From: Sphingobium sp. YR768
Lineage (GTDB): Bacteria > Pseudomonadota > Alphaproteobacteria > Sphingomonadales > Sphingomonadaceae
Assembly (NCBI RefSeq): GCF_900111125.1
Contig: NZ_FOGE01000002.1
Span: forward strand, 186,001-250,000
DNA: 64,000 bases
Direction of reading: 5' to 3'
Below, one piece after another: positions 34,383-44,156 of the stretch. The translations under genes and the position numbers were made by a program. Each line of letters begins with the position of its first letter. The stretch's first letter is position 1. The notes beneath the pieces are model-generated. The model was not told the DNA's origin. It made no database searches and saw only the letters and a list, made by a program, of their open reading frames with translations.

Positions 34383-35981
34383 ATGGCCAAGATTAACCGT
34401 ATTCACACCATCCTGATGGCGAGCTGCGCCTGCCTGGGCCTGAGCGCCTGCGGCGCCGACGACATCGCCTCGCCCGGTGAAGGCACGATCGTCATCCCGA
34501 CCCCGACGCCCACGCCGACCCCCACCCCGACACCGACCCCCACGCCGACCCCGACGGCTGTGACGCCTGCGGCCGACTGCCCGACCATCGCCGGTTCGGA
34601 CCAGCTCCAAAATCTGGGCACCATCACGGACGGCACCAACACCTGGCGCAACTGCGGCTTCCCCTCGCGCTTCAACAGCACGACGGCGATCGCCAAGACC
34701 ACCGGCGTGATCTACTCGCTGCCCGGCCGCGTCGATGTCGGCACCGATCAGGGCGCTGCCAGCACCAACAGCGTCGTCACGCTCAACATCGATCCGGGCG
34801 TGGTCGTCTTCGCCAGCACCGGCAACGCCTATCTGGCCGTCAACCGCGGCAACAAGATCAACGCCGTCGGCAGCGCCAGCGCCCCGATCATCTTCACCAG
34901 CCGCGAAAATGTCACCGGCGCCGCGACCGACCAGTCGTCGGGCCAGTGGGGCGGCATCGTGCTGCTCGGCCGCGCGAAGATCACCGACTGTCAGGCGCCT
35001 GCCGCAGCACCTGGCACCACCGCCTGCGAACGCGACACCGAAGGCACCAGCAACGCCCTGTATGGCGGCGCCAACGACGCCGACAATTCGGGCCGCCTCA
35101 GCTATGTCCAGATCCGCTATTCCGGCTTCGTTCTGGCCGACAGCCGGGAATTGCAGGGTCTGACCCCCTCGGGCGTCGGCACCGGCACGGTCCTCGACCA
35201 TATTCAGGTTCACAACAGCTCGGACGACGGCATCGAAGCCTTCGGCGGCAGCGCGAACATGAAGTATCTCGTCCTGACCGGCAACGAAGACGATAATCTC
35301 GACACCGACGTCGGCTTCCGCGGCACCGCCCAGTTCGTCATCTCCGCCCAGCGCGAAGGCAACAATATCGGCGACACCTTCCTCGAAACCGACTCGAACG
35401 GTTCGGCCACCAACAGCAACGCCAGCGAAGACGCCCTGCCGCGCCAGTATCTGAAGGTTGCCAACTTCACGCACATCCAGCGTTCGAACACCGGCGACGA
35501 CGGCGCATCGATGCTGCTGCGCGGCGGCGCCGATCTGGCGCTGGTCAACGGCATCATCGTCAGCCCGAACCAGAGCTGCCTGCGCATCAACGGTGCCGCT
35601 GCGGTTCGCGATGCTGACACCACCCTTCAGGACGCCGGCAAGCCGCGCTACCTGTCGGTCGTGATGCAGTGCAACAGCACGCCGTTCAAAGGCACCGGCA
35701 CCGGCGTCGACGCCGCTCTGGTCCAGTCGATCTTCACCGCCGGCGCGAACAGCAGCTATACCTACACCCCTTCGCTCACCAGCCTGTTCATCAACGGCGC
35801 GACCGAAACGGCCGTGACCGCGATCGACCCCAAGACGATCGACAGCGCCTTCACCACCACCGCCTATATCGGTGCGGTCAAGGACAGCAGCGACACCTGG
35901 TATGCCGGCTGGACCTGCAATTCGGTGACCGCCAGCTTCGGCAGCGCCAGCGGCAACTGCACCGCCATCCCGACGACCTGA
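34383..35981 (+). CDS. Predicted outer-membrane lipoprotein, beta-helix-like
   Basis: A 532-aa protein with a lipoprotein signal peptide; LSAC places the lipidated cysteine at residue 23. A Thr-Pro repeat (about residues 39-59) acts as a stalk, encoded by a repeated six-base DNA pattern. The rest is Asn/Gly/Ser-rich, with SSGQWGGIVLLGRAKI and repeating strands that suggest a right-handed parallel beta-helix. It is followed by a TonB-dependent receptor in the same direction, so it may be a surface ligand-binding partner. The ligand is not identifiable; PhoB-like sites upstream hint at phosphate control. Confidence 0.75.
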   Translation: MAKINRIHTILMASCACLGLSACGADDIASPGEGTIVIPTPTPTPTPTPTPTPTPTPTAVTPAADCPTIAGSDQLQNLGTITDGTNTWRNCGFPSRFNSTTAIAKTTGVIYSLPGRVDVGTDQGAASTNSVVTLNIDPGVVVFASTGNAYLAVNRGNKINAVGSASAPIIFTSRENVTGAATDQSSGQWGGIVLLGRAKITDCQAPAAAPGTTACERDTEGTSNALYGGANDADNSGRLSYVQIRYSGFVLADSRELQGLTPSGVGTGTVLDHIQVHNSSDDGIEAFGGSANMKYLVLTGNEDDNLDTDVGFRGTAQFVISAQREGNNIGDTFLETDSNGSATNSNASEDALPRQYLKVANFTHIQRSNTGDDGASMLLRGGADLALVNGIIVSPNQSCLRINGAAAVRDADTTLQDAGKPRYLSVVMQCNSTPFKGTGTGVDAALVQSIFTAGANSSYTYTPSLTSLFINGATETAVTAIDPKTIDSAFTTTAYIGAVKDSSDTWYAGWTCNSVTASFGSASGNCTAIPTT

Positions 35982-36003
35982 TCGGACCCACGACCTCAAC
36001 AGG

Positions 36004-36039
36004 GGCGGGGGAGCGTGCACTCGCTTCCCCGCCTTCTTT
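36004..36039 (+). terminator. Hairpin between lipoprotein and receptor genes
   Basis: GGCGGGGGAGCG and CGCTTCCCCGCC form a 12-bp stem with one G-U pair around a 6-base loop, followed by TTCTTT. It lies in the 88-base gap before the receptor gene. It could reduce read-through so that the lipoprotein is made in excess, or protect the mRNA 3' end. Confidence 0.65.
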
Positions 36040-36069
36040 GCACTGATTTTCCCAAGGGGGACTAATAGC

Positions 36070-38760
36070 ATGTCGAAGCCGCTCAGTCTGGCGCGCCTGC
36101 TCCTGATTTCCACCGCGCTGGTCGCACCTATGGCGATGGCGCAGACCGACACGACCGCCGCTCCCGCTGGCGATGCCGGCATGTCGACCACACCCAGCGC
36201 CGCCGATGAGGCCGCCGCGCAGGAAGGCAATGTCGATGTGTCGATCCCCGGTTCCGACATCATCGTCACCGGCCGCCGCACCAGCAATATCTCGCAGGCC
36301 GCACCGCAGGTGGTGAACGTCCTGTCCGCCGCCGACATCAAACGCACGGGCGAAGGCGACATCGCCGGTTCGCTCCAGCGCGTCACCGGCCTGTCGGTCG
36401 TGTCTGGCGGCTATGTCTATGTTCGCGGCCTTGGCGATCGCTACTCGCTCGCCCTGCTGAACGGTTCGCCCCTCCCCAGCCCGGAACCGCTCAAGCGCGT
36501 CGTTCCGCTGGATATCTTCCCGACCAGCGTGATCGCATCGACCCTGGTGCAGAAGAGCTTCTCCGCCAACTTCCCCGGCGAGTTTGGCGGCGGCGTCATC
36601 AACCTGACGACCAAGGCGATCCCGACCGAATCCTATCTGGAAATCGGCGGCGGCGTTGCCGGCAATACCGAAAGTTCGGGCCAGATGGGTTACACCTATT
36701 ATGGCAGCAAATCCGACTGGACCGGCTTTGACGACAGCTCGCGCGACGTACCGCCGCTGCTGAAGCAGGCCTTCGGTTCGGGCACGCCCTTCGCCAATAT
36801 GGATCGCAGCGATCTTCAGGCGATGTCGATGCAGTTCCTCAACAGCAGCACGTCGGTCCTGCAACGGACCAACAGCCTGCCGTTCAACTTCTCCGGCTCG
36901 CTCAACGCCGGCACCGCGCTGGATATTGGCGACGCGCGCCTCGGCATCATCGCCACCGCTGGCTACAGCAACAAGTGGCGCACCCGCGACAATCTCCAGC
37001 AGGCTTCGCTCACCGTGTCGGAAGGCGCGGGCAAGGATTATCATCAGGTCGTCACCGACAATCAGGTGACGGTCAACGGTCTGCTCGGCTTCGGTCTGGA
37101 ATGGGGCGACCAGAAGGTCCGCTGGACCAACCTCTATATCCGCGACACCCTGAAGCGCGCCGCGCTGTCGGTCGGCCAGAATGACGGCCTGATTCAGGGC
37201 GCGGACTATATGACGCAGCAGACCGCCTGGTATGAACGTCAGTTGATCGACACCCAGTTCACCGGCGAATTCAAGTTCAGCGACGAACTCAGCCTCGATC
37301 TGCGCGGCGGCTATGCCAATTCGCAGCGCGAAGCCCCCTATGAACGGGAATTTGTCTATGTCCGCTCCAACCGCGATCTCGATATCGATCCGGTCGGCGA
37401 CCGCTTCGTCAACGCCCTCAATCGCCAGCGCGGCGATGCCTCGGTCACGTTCAGCGATCTGAACGAAGATCTGTGGTCGGGCGGCGCGGACCTGAGCTAC
37501 AAGATTTCGCCCAAGTTCACGATCACCGGCGGCTATGCCTATACCGACACGAAGCGCACCTCGTCGCGCTACGAGCTGCATTTCGACGCCACCAACCTGC
37601 CGATCGCCGTGCAGCAGTTGCGCCCCGACTATCTGCTGTCGGACGCGACGATCCAGCTGTACGATCTGACCCTGCTCGACTTCTCGGGCAATTATCCGGT
37701 CTATGACGCCGCGATGCGCGTCCATGCCGGCTATGGTCAGGTGAAGGCAGAATTGTTCGACGGCCTCAGCATCGATGCCGGTGTCCGCTATGAAAGCGGC
37801 CGCCAGTCGGTGACGGGTGTGGACGTCTATTCGACCGGCGTGACCCCGTTCAACCAGATCAAGAACGACTATTGGCTGCCCGCCGTCACCCTTACCTATG
37901 ATGCCGGCGGCGGCCTGCAATTCCGGGCTTCGGGCTCCAAGACCCTCGCCCGCCCGCAGTTCCGCGAACTGATCGCCCAGCCCTTCATCGACACCGACTC
38001 CAACCGCTTCTATCGCGGCAACCCCTTCCTCCAGGACAGCGAACTGTGGAATGCGGACATCCGTGCGGAATGGTATATGGGCCGCGAAGAGCGTCTGACG
38101 GCCTCGGCCTTCTACAAAAAGATCAAGAACCCGATCGAAACCTACACAACGATCAGCGATACCTATGCGGTGACGACCAGCTTCGCCAACGCACCGGAAG
38201 CCACGCTCTACGGCGCCGAGTTCGAAGCGCAGAAATATATCCCGCTCGACAATTGGGATTCGGCCTTCTTCCAGACCCGCCGCGTCGCGCTGATCGCCAA
38301 CTATACCTATACCCAATCGAAGCTCAAGGTCAGCGAAGGCGACACCACCATCCCCTATACCTACACCACCGGCGATCTGCCGGCGGCGTCGGACTATTTC
38401 GTGGATGGCGCGCCGCTCACCGGCCAGTCGGACCATCTGGTCAATCTGCAACTCGGCCTGGAGGATACGGACAAGCTGTCGCAGCAGACCCTGCTGCTCA
38501 CCTATGCCAGCCCCCGCGTCACCAGCCGTGGCCCGAACCTGCAACCCGACATCAAGGAAAAGCCGGGCCTGCAACTGGACTTCGTCGCGCGTCAGGGCAT
38601 CACCCTGCCCGGCGGCATCAACAGCGAACTGAAATTCGAGGCCCGCAACATCACTGGCCGCAAATATCAGGAATTCCAGGAACAGGGCGGCACGAAGGTC
38701 TATTATAACAAATATAAGCTGGGCACGACCATCGCCGCCTCGCTGACCGTCGCCTTCTGA
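36070..38760 (+). CDS. TonB-dependent receptor paired with the lipoprotein
   Basis: An 896-aa receptor with signal peptide (about residues 1-24), a TonB-box-like SDIIVTGRR, and a plug containing YVYVRGLGDRYSLALLNGSP and FGGGVINLTTK. The beta-barrel ends SLTVAF with the terminal Phe expected of outer-membrane proteins. The plug sequence (VVSGGYVYVRGLGDRY) is of the large-substrate receptor kind common in sphingomonads and Caulobacter. Pairing with the beta-helix-like lipoprotein suggests a two-part surface uptake unit. The stop is followed directly by a large palindromic element that may end transcription. Confidence 0.92.
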   Translation: MSKPLSLARLLLISTALVAPMAMAQTDTTAAPAGDAGMSTTPSAADEAAAQEGNVDVSIPGSDIIVTGRRTSNISQAAPQVVNVLSAADIKRTGEGDIAGSLQRVTGLSVVSGGYVYVRGLGDRYSLALLNGSPLPSPEPLKRVVPLDIFPTSVIASTLVQKSFSANFPGEFGGGVINLTTKAIPTESYLEIGGGVAGNTESSGQMGYTYYGSKSDWTGFDDSSRDVPPLLKQAFGSGTPFANMDRSDLQAMSMQFLNSSTSVLQRTNSLPFNFSGSLNAGTALDIGDARLGIIATAGYSNKWRTRDNLQQASLTVSEGAGKDYHQVVTDNQVTVNGLLGFGLEWGDQKVRWTNLYIRDTLKRAALSVGQNDGLIQGADYMTQQTAWYERQLIDTQFTGEFKFSDELSLDLRGGYANSQREAPYEREFVYVRSNRDLDIDPVGDRFVNALNRQRGDASVTFSDLNEDLWSGGADLSYKISPKFTITGGYAYTDTKRTSSRYELHFDATNLPIAVQQLRPDYLLSDATIQLYDLTLLDFSGNYPVYDAAMRVHAGYGQVKAELFDGLSIDAGVRYESGRQSVTGVDVYSTGVTPFNQIKNDYWLPAVTLTYDAGGGLQFRASGSKTLARPQFRELIAQPFIDTDSNRFYRGNPFLQDSELWNADIRAEWYMGREERLTASAFYKKIKNPIETYTTISDTYAVTTSFANAPEATLYGAEFEAQKYIPLDNWDSAFFQTRRVALIANYTYTQSKLKVSEGDTTIPYTYTTGDLPAASDYFVDGAPLTGQSDHLVNLQLGLEDTDKLSQQTLLLTYASPRVTSRGPNLQPDIKEKPGLQLDFVARQGITLPGGINSELKFEARNITGRKYQEFQEQGGTKVYYNKYKLGTTIAASLTVAF

Positions 38761-38772
38761 TTTTCCTTTTAG

Positions 38773-38903
38773 AAATTCGCCGAATGCGAATTTAGCGGCA
38801 CCGGCCCGCTCCCCCACCCGGCCACCCAACGGCAGTATTCTATGGGTGGCCGGGCGGGGGAGCGGGCCGGTGCCGCTTCGAAAATGCCCGCAAGGGCATT
38901 TTC
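38773..38903. repeat. Three-hairpin palindromic element (copy 2)
   Basis: This repeat lies between the receptor stop and trpG. It has a small hairpin (AAATTCGC, 38773-38780, with 38886-like partner GCGAATTT at 38786-38793), a large one with 34-base arms and a single mismatch (38795-38828 with 38843-38876), and a small one with 10-base arms (GAAAATGCCC at 38880-38889, GGGCATTTTC at 38894-38903). The arms resemble copy 1 at 10626-10702, and the small right hairpin resembles the small left hairpin of copy 1 when inverted. No terminal repeats of the GAGAC kind or target duplication are seen here. Confidence 0.75.
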
Positions 38904-38988
38904 CAGACAAAGCCCGGTCCCTTTGCCTTTATGCAGCAACGGGATGGGACCCCTTCCCCCCGCCCGCATGTCACGCTAAGGCTCTGTC

Positions 38989-39579
38989 ATGATCCTCGTC
39001 ATCGACAATTATGACAGCTTCACCTGGAACCTCGTCCATTATCTGATGGAGCTTGGCGCACAGGTGGAGGTCGTCCGTAACGACGCCATCTCCGCCGGAC
39101 AGGCGCTGTCCAGCGGGGCGAAGGCCTTCCTGCTTTCGCCCGGTCCCTGCACCCCCAATGAAGCAGGCGTCAGCCTGGATCTGGTCGCCGCCTGCGCGGA
39201 TGCCGGCGCGCCGTTGCTAGGCGTGTGCCTGGGCCATCAGGCGATCGGCCAGCATTTCGGCGGTCAGGTGGTCCGTGGGGGCCTGATGCACGGCAAGACC
39301 TCACCGGTCAGCCATGACGGCACCGGCCTGTTCGAAGGGCTTCCCTCGCCCTTCACCGCGACCCGCTATCATTCGCTGATCGTGGAGAATATTCCCGACA
39401 CGCTGGTCGTCAACGCGACCAGCGAAGACGGCTCGGTCATGGGCTTCCGCCACGCGAGCCTGCCGATCCATTCGGTGCAGTTCCACCCGGAAAGCATCGC
39501 CACCGAACATGGCCATGACATGCTGGCCAATTTCCTGCGCATCGCCGGACTGCCCGTGCGGGAACGCGAAGCAGCCTGA
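38989..39579 (+). CDS. trpG: Anthranilate synthase glutamine amidotransferase subunit
   Basis: A 196-aa class I glutamine amidotransferase that supplies ammonia to TrpE for anthranilate. The catalytic triad is Cys80 ([11 protein letters not shown]), His166 and Glu168 (FHPES). The N-terminal [15 protein letters not shown] is typical of TrpG/PabA. No trpE lies in the window, and the gene directly upstream is a TonB receptor, so trpE is elsewhere. A PabA-like dual role is possible. It is followed, seven bases after its stop, by an unrelated secreted protein gene. Confidence 0.93.
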   Translation: MILVIDNYDSFTWNLVHYLMELGAQVEVVRNDAISAGQALSSGAKAFLLSPGPCTPNEAGVSLDLVAACADAGAPLLGVCLGHQAIGQHFGGQVVRGGLMHGKTSPVSHDGTGLFEGLPSPFTATRYHSLIVENIPDTLVVNATSEDGSVMGFRHASLPIHSVQFHPESIATEHGHDMLANFLRIAGLPVREREAA

Positions 39580-39586
39580 CCCGGCC

Positions 39587-40576
39587 ATGCGGCGGCGACT
39601 GGCTCTCCTGATCGCCACCCCGCTGCTGGCCCTTGCCGGCACGGCTTCGGCAAAATCCACCGATCGCTGTTCTCCGGCTACAGCCAAGCCCACAGACATT
39701 GAAACCATCCAGTCCCAATATCGCGACTGGGCCGGTCAATGCGTACGGGTACGGGGGATAGGTGTCGATCGTCACGTTTATGCCGATCGACAAGCCCTGA
39801 CCGAACAGACCCCGCCTTTTGGCGCAGGCGCTCGCCGGTCGATCCTGCTTCTTCCCAATCGCGAAACTTCACGTCGCCAAATACAGCAGCCGGCCACACT
39901 CGAAGTCACGGGTCGGGTCGGCAGTTGTCAGGACGCGCATGATGCTGTCGCCGAAATGCAGGCTGCCGCGCAAAATGATTTCATCATGGTCAGTGGCTAC
40001 TGCCACACCTCCCTCGCCACCTATATCAGCCCGTCCCATATCCGGGTGATCGATCCGACACGCCCCATGCGCCTGACCGAAGCGGAAGTGCCGCCGGAAC
40101 AGCGCGATATCATGGATGCGCCCACTGACTGGCCCGCACTTCCCGCGATGCGAGACGCAGCCCACGCCCTGTTCAACGCGCTAGCGCAACGGGATCAGAA
40201 TGCTTTCGTCCGGCTGAGCGAGCCCTATTATGACAGTCCGCCGTGGGCGAAGGAAGCCCGGCAAAATTTCGCCCGGCTAACCGCACGCAAAGCCGCATTC
40301 GCCCATGTCCCGCCCGACACGCAACAGGAACGCACCTTCACGGAGCGCCTGACGCCGGAGGAAGGCACGCCCTCCGACCTCCTGCTCTGCCGTTGCAAGA
40401 CATCGGACTGCACCGGCAAATGGCCCGCACTGCGCCGCGATGCCGATAATCTGCCTGAGCGCCCCTATCTCTGCGTCGCAGCAAACAACTATCTTCTGGG
40501 TCCGGGCAAAGCCACCGTCATTCAGGCGACCGCTCCTCTGGCAAAAGACGGCTTTGCCGAACCTTCCACCCCATAA
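39587..40576 (+). CDS. Unknown secreted protein inside the trp locus
   Basis: A 329-aa protein with a signal peptide (RRRLALLIATPLLALAGTASA, about residues 2-22) and at least eight cysteines, suggesting an exported disulfide-bonded protein. The central part (QCVRVRGIGVDRHVYADRQA and LEVTGRVGSC) looks like a small OB-type or beta-barrel domain. The C-terminal half has DLLLCRCKTSDCTGKWPALR. I do not recognise the family. The ATG at 39587 is seven bases after trpG, in a run that resumes with trpD after 156 bases. A role in tryptophan synthesis is unlikely because it is exported. Confidence 0.7.
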   Translation: MRRRLALLIATPLLALAGTASAKSTDRCSPATAKPTDIETIQSQYRDWAGQCVRVRGIGVDRHVYADRQALTEQTPPFGAGARRSILLLPNRETSRRQIQQPATLEVTGRVGSCQDAHDAVAEMQAAAQNDFIMVSGYCHTSLATYISPSHIRVIDPTRPMRLTEAEVPPEQRDIMDAPTDWPALPAMRDAAHALFNALAQRDQNAFVRLSEPYYDSPPWAKEARQNFARLTARKAAFAHVPPDTQQERTFTERLTPEEGTPSDLLLCRCKTSDCTGKWPALRRDADNLPERPYLCVAANNYLLGPGKATVIQATAPLAKDGFAEPSTP

Positions 40577-40732
40577 TTGTCCTATCCGGGCAGGCGCGTC
40601 TATACTGCCCCGGCATCCATTGCGAATATGACCCGAATAGGAAATTATATGTCAGGATTTGCGGGAAATATGCGAAGTTAAGCATGTGCGCCCCCTCGAC
40701 ACTACCGCCCCCCGCCGACTAAGGCAGAGGCG

Positions 40733-41725
40733 ATGACCAGCCTGCCCGATCCTTCCGCACCGCTCTCCGCCGCCGCCGCCGCCACGGCCTTTGACCTGCT
40801 GTTCGATGCCGATCTGCCGGAAGAGGATATCGCCGCCTTCCTCGTCACTATGGCCCGGCGCGGCGAAACGGCGACCGAAATCGCCGCGGCCGCCCGCGCC
40901 ATGCGCGCCCGGATGATCCCGGTCAGCGCTCCGGCCGGCGCGATCGACGTCTGCGGCACCGGGGGTGATGGCCATCACACGCTCAACGTCTCCACCGCCG
41001 TCTCCCTTGTCGTGGCGGCAGCCGGTGTCCCTGTCGCCAAGCATGGCAACCGCGCCGCTTCGTCAAAGGCGGGCGCTGCCGATACGCTCGAAGCGCTCGG
41101 TCTCAACCTCGACAAGGCCGCCGCCACTGCCGAAGCCACCCTGACCGATCTCGGCATCTGCTTCCTCTTCGCGCAAAATTACCATCCCGCGCTCAAACGC
41201 CTCGGCCCGATCCGCAAGGCGATCGGCGAGCGTACCATCTTCAACCTGATGGGACCGCTCGCCAACCCGGCCAATGTCCGCCGCCAGCTCGTCGGCATCG
41301 CCCGCCCGGCCTATGTCCCCATCTATGCCGAAGCGCTCGCCGAACTGGGCGTCGACCGGGCGATGATCATTTCGGGTGACGAGGGACTGGACGAACTCTC
41401 GCTCGCCGGCGGCAACGACATGGCCGAAGTGAAGGGCCATGACCTCGTCGCCATGCACCGCCTGACCGCCGCCGAACTCGGCCTCTCCACCCATCCGGTC
41501 GAAGCGATCCGGGGCGGGGACGCCACCCACAACGCCGCCGCCCTGCGCGCCCTGCTTCAGGGCGAGCCCGGCCCCTATCGCGATGCGGTGCTGCTGAACG
41601 CCGCTGCCGCCCTTGTCGTCGCCGACGCGGCCCATGATCTGCGCGAAGGCGTCGAGGAAGCTGCCGAAACCATCGATCGCGGCCTTGCCAACGCCCTTCT
41701 GAATTGCTGGATTGCTTACTCATGA
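40733..41725 (+). CDS. trpD: Anthranilate phosphoribosyltransferase
   Basis: A 330-aa enzyme joining anthranilate and PRPP to give phosphoribosyl-anthranilate. The glycine-rich PRPP loop GTGGDG (75-80), [12 protein letters not shown] and KHGNRAASS are the family signatures, with an Ala where many members have SVSS. Length is normal. Its stop overlaps the trpC start (ATGA). A 156-base gap separates it from the unknown gene upstream, which may carry its own promoter. Confidence 0.95.
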   Translation: MTSLPDPSAPLSAAAAATAFDLLFDADLPEEDIAAFLVTMARRGETATEIAAAARAMRARMIPVSAPAGAIDVCGTGGDGHHTLNVSTAVSLVVAAAGVPVAKHGNRAASSKAGAADTLEALGLNLDKAAATAEATLTDLGICFLFAQNYHPALKRLGPIRKAIGERTIFNLMGPLANPANVRRQLVGIARPAYVPIYAEALAELGVDRAMIISGDEGLDELSLAGGNDMAEVKGHDLVAMHRLTAAELGLSTHPVEAIRGGDATHNAAALRALLQGEPGPYRDAVLLNAAAALVVADAAHDLREGVEEAAETIDRGLANALLNCWIAYS

Positions 41726-42513
41726 CCAACAAGCTCATCGAAATCTGCGACTTCAAGCGCGAGGACGTCGTCCGTCGCAAGGCCGCGACCAGCATCGCCA
41801 CGCTCCACGCCGGCGCCAGCGAACAGACGCCCCCGCGCGGCTTTCGCAAGGCGCTGGACGATGCCGCCCGCTCCGGCTTCGGCCTGATCGCCGAAGTGAA
41901 GAAAGCCAGCCCGTCCAAGGGGCTTATTCGGGCCGATTTCGATCCGCCCGCCCATGCACAAGCCTATGCCGCCGGCGGCGCGGCCTGCCTCTCGGTCCTC
42001 ACAGACGAACCCTATTTTCAGGGTCATGACGATTATCTGATGGCCGCCCGCTCCGCCTGCGCCCTGCCCGTGCTGCGCAAGGATTTCCTGGTCGATCCCT
42101 GGCAGGTGCTGGAAAGCCGCTCGCTCGGCGCCGACGCCATCCTGATCATCGTCGCCGCGCTGGACGACGGCCAGATGCAGGAGATTGAGGACGCCGCCCT
42201 TGGCCTGGGCATGGACGCCCTGATCGAAGTCCATGACGAAGCCGAACTGGAGCGCGCGCTCAAACTCCGCTCGCGCCTGATCGGCGTCAACAACCGCGAT
42301 CTGCGCGACTTCAGCGTCGATTTCGCCCGCACCTATGAACTGGTGGGCAAGGCGCCCGAAGGCTGCACCTTCGTCGCCGAAAGCGGCCTTGGCTCCCATG
42401 CCGATCTGGTCGCCATGGCCGACCATGGCGTGCGCTGCTTCCTGGTCGGCGAAACCCTGATGCGTCAGGCCGATGTCGAGGCGGCCACGCACAATCTCCT
42501 GACCGGGCAATGA
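41722..42513 (+). CDS. trpC: Indole-3-glycerol-phosphate synthase
   Basis: A 263-aa TIM-barrel enzyme closing the indole ring. Landmarks are [54 protein letters not shown] and [11 protein letters not shown], holding the usual catalytic Lys and Glu residues. The ATG at 41722 overlaps the trpD stop; an in-frame ATG at 41704 lies inside trpD and is not needed. The stop overlaps moaC. Confidence 0.96.
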   Translation: MTNKLIEICDFKREDVVRRKAATSIATLHAGASEQTPPRGFRKALDDAARSGFGLIAEVKKASPSKGLIRADFDPPAHAQAYAAGGAACLSVLTDEPYFQGHDDYLMAARSACALPVLRKDFLVDPWQVLESRSLGADAILIIVAALDDGQMQEIEDAALGLGMDALIEVHDEAELERALKLRSRLIGVNNRDLRDFSVDFARTYELVGKAPEGCTFVAESGLGSHADLVAMADHGVRCFLVGETLMRQADVEAATHNLLTGQ

Positions 42514-42980
42514 CCGGCCTCACCCATCTGGACGAGGATGGCGCGGTGCGCATGGTCGATGTCGGTGCCAAGGCAGTGACGGCCCGCGAAGCCGTTGCCT
42601 CCGGCCGCATCGACATGAGCGGCGAAGCGGCCAAAGCGATCGCGGATGGGCTGGTCAAAAAGGGCGACGTCCTCGCCGTGGCGCGGGTCGCGGGCATCAT
42701 GGCGGCCAAGAAGACCGCCGATCTCATCCCACTCTGCCACCCGATCGCACTCAGTGCCGTGACGGTCGACTTCGCCCTCGACGATAGCGGCGTCACCGTC
42801 ACCGCCACCGCCCGCACCGCTGGCCAGACCGGCGTGGAGATGGAGGCGCTGACCGCCGCCTCGGTCGCTCTGCTGACCGTCTATGACATGGCCAAGGCGC
42901 TGGACAAGGGCATGATCATCGGCGGCGTCCGCCTGATCGCCAAGAGCGGCGGCAAGTCCGGCGACTGGCGCGCAGCATGA
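42510..42980 (+). CDS. moaC: MoaC, cyclic pyranopterin monophosphate synthase
   Basis: A 156-aa enzyme of molybdenum cofactor synthesis acting after MoaA. The motifs [32 protein letters not shown] and [20 protein letters not shown] are diagnostic. Length is normal. ATGA overlaps with trpC and moeA tie cofactor synthesis genes to the trp genes, an arrangement known in alphaproteobacteria. Confidence 0.96.
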   Translation: MTGLTHLDEDGAVRMVDVGAKAVTAREAVASGRIDMSGEAAKAIADGLVKKGDVLAVARVAGIMAAKKTADLIPLCHPIALSAVTVDFALDDSGVTVTATARTAGQTGVEMEALTAASVALLTVYDMAKALDKGMIIGGVRLIAKSGGKSGDWRAA

Positions 42981-44155
42981 GCCTCCTCCCGGTCGCCGAC
43001 GCGCAGGCGCGCCTCTTCGCCCTCGCCGGCCACCTGCCGGTCGAAACCGTGCCGATCGCTCAGGCGGCCGGTCGCTGGCTGGCGCGGGATGTGCTGGCAA
43101 TGCGCGACCAGCCCTGGGCCGACCTGTCCGCCATGGACGGCTATGCCGTGCGCGCCGCCGAATATCCCGGCCCCTGGCAGGTCATCGGAGAAAGCGCCGC
43201 CGGGTCAGCCGATCTCGCGCCGCTCGCTTCCGGTAAAGCGATGCGCATCTTCACCGGTGCGCCCCTGCCGCCCGGCGCCGACGCCGTCCTGATCCAGGAA
43301 AATGCCACGCGAGACGGCGACAGCCTGGCCGCGAGCGCCGATCCCCTGCCCGCCGGTCGCCATATCCGCCGCGCCGAATCGGATTTTGCGCGGGACAGCC
43401 TGCTGCTCAAAGCCGGTACGCTTCTCGGCCCGGCCCAGATCGCCCTCGCCGTGCTGGGCGGCCATGGCCAGTTACCGGTCGGCGCCCGGCCCAAGGTCGC
43501 TCTACTCTCCACCGGCAATGAACTGGTCGCACCCGGCCTGCCCACGCCCCCCGGCTTTCTGCCTTCGTCCAATGCGCCGATGCTGGCCGCCATGCTCGCC
43601 ACGCTGCCCTGCGAAGTCATTGATCTCGGCATCGTGCCCGACGATCTGGACGCCATGGTCGCCGCGCTGGAACAGGCGGCGCAGGCGGACATCATCGTTT
43701 CCACCGGCGGCGCGTCAGTCGGCGACCATGATCTGGTGCGCCCCGCCTTCCTTAAGGCCGGCGGCTCGCTCGATTTCTGGAAAATCCGCATGCGCCCAGG
43801 CAAGCCGCTGATGGCTGGTCGCCTGAATGATGCCTTGTTTTTGGGCCTGCCCGGCAATCCGGTGTCGGCCTTCGTCACCGGCACGCTGTTCCTGCTGCCG
43901 CTGGTCCGCCATATTTGTGGCGCCGCCAATCCGCTGCCCCTGACGGGTGAATCCACGCTCGCCGCGCCGCTTCCGGCCACCGCCGAGCGGGACGATTATC
44001 TGCGCGCCTTCCGCAGTCCGGATGGCATCGTTTCCGTCACCTCGCAGGACAGCGCCGCCACCGCCGCCATGGCGCAGGCCGACTGCCTGATCTTGCGTCC
44101 CGCCGGATCACCCGCAGCATCGTCCGGCGACCGGGTCACGATCCTGCAACTCTGA
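42977..44155 (+). CDS. moeA: MoeA, molybdopterin molybdenumtransferase
   Basis: A 392-aa enzyme that inserts molybdate into adenylated molybdopterin. Visible features are the N-terminal [47 protein letters not shown] and [11 protein letters not shown] in the central domain, and [12 protein letters not shown] near the C-terminus. It starts at an ATGA overlap with moaC. In many alphaproteobacteria lexA follows; here a convergent acetyltransferase does. Confidence 0.95.
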   Translation: MSLLPVADAQARLFALAGHLPVETVPIAQAAGRWLARDVLAMRDQPWADLSAMDGYAVRAAEYPGPWQVIGESAAGSADLAPLASGKAMRIFTGAPLPPGADAVLIQENATRDGDSLAASADPLPAGRHIRRAESDFARDSLLLKAGTLLGPAQIALAVLGGHGQLPVGARPKVALLSTGNELVAPGLPTPPGFLPSSNAPMLAAMLATLPCEVIDLGIVPDDLDAMVAALEQAAQADIIVSTGGASVGDHDLVRPAFLKAGGSLDFWKIRMRPGKPLMAGRLNDALFLGLPGNPVSAFVTGTLFLLPLVRHICGAANPLPLTGESTLAAPLPATAERDDYLRAFRSPDGIVSVTSQDSAATAAMAQADCLILRPAGSPAASSGDRVTILQL

Positions 44156-44156
44156 C

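Noticed and set aside
34501..34560. Six-base DNA repeat as a CRISPR or phase-variable tract
   Set aside because: It is a coding Thr-Pro stalk; units of six bases keep the frame, and there are no spacers.
34293..36386. 697-aa minus-strand frame opposite the lipoprotein gene
   Set aside because: Antisense shadow produced by biased third codon positions; no domain or start signal.
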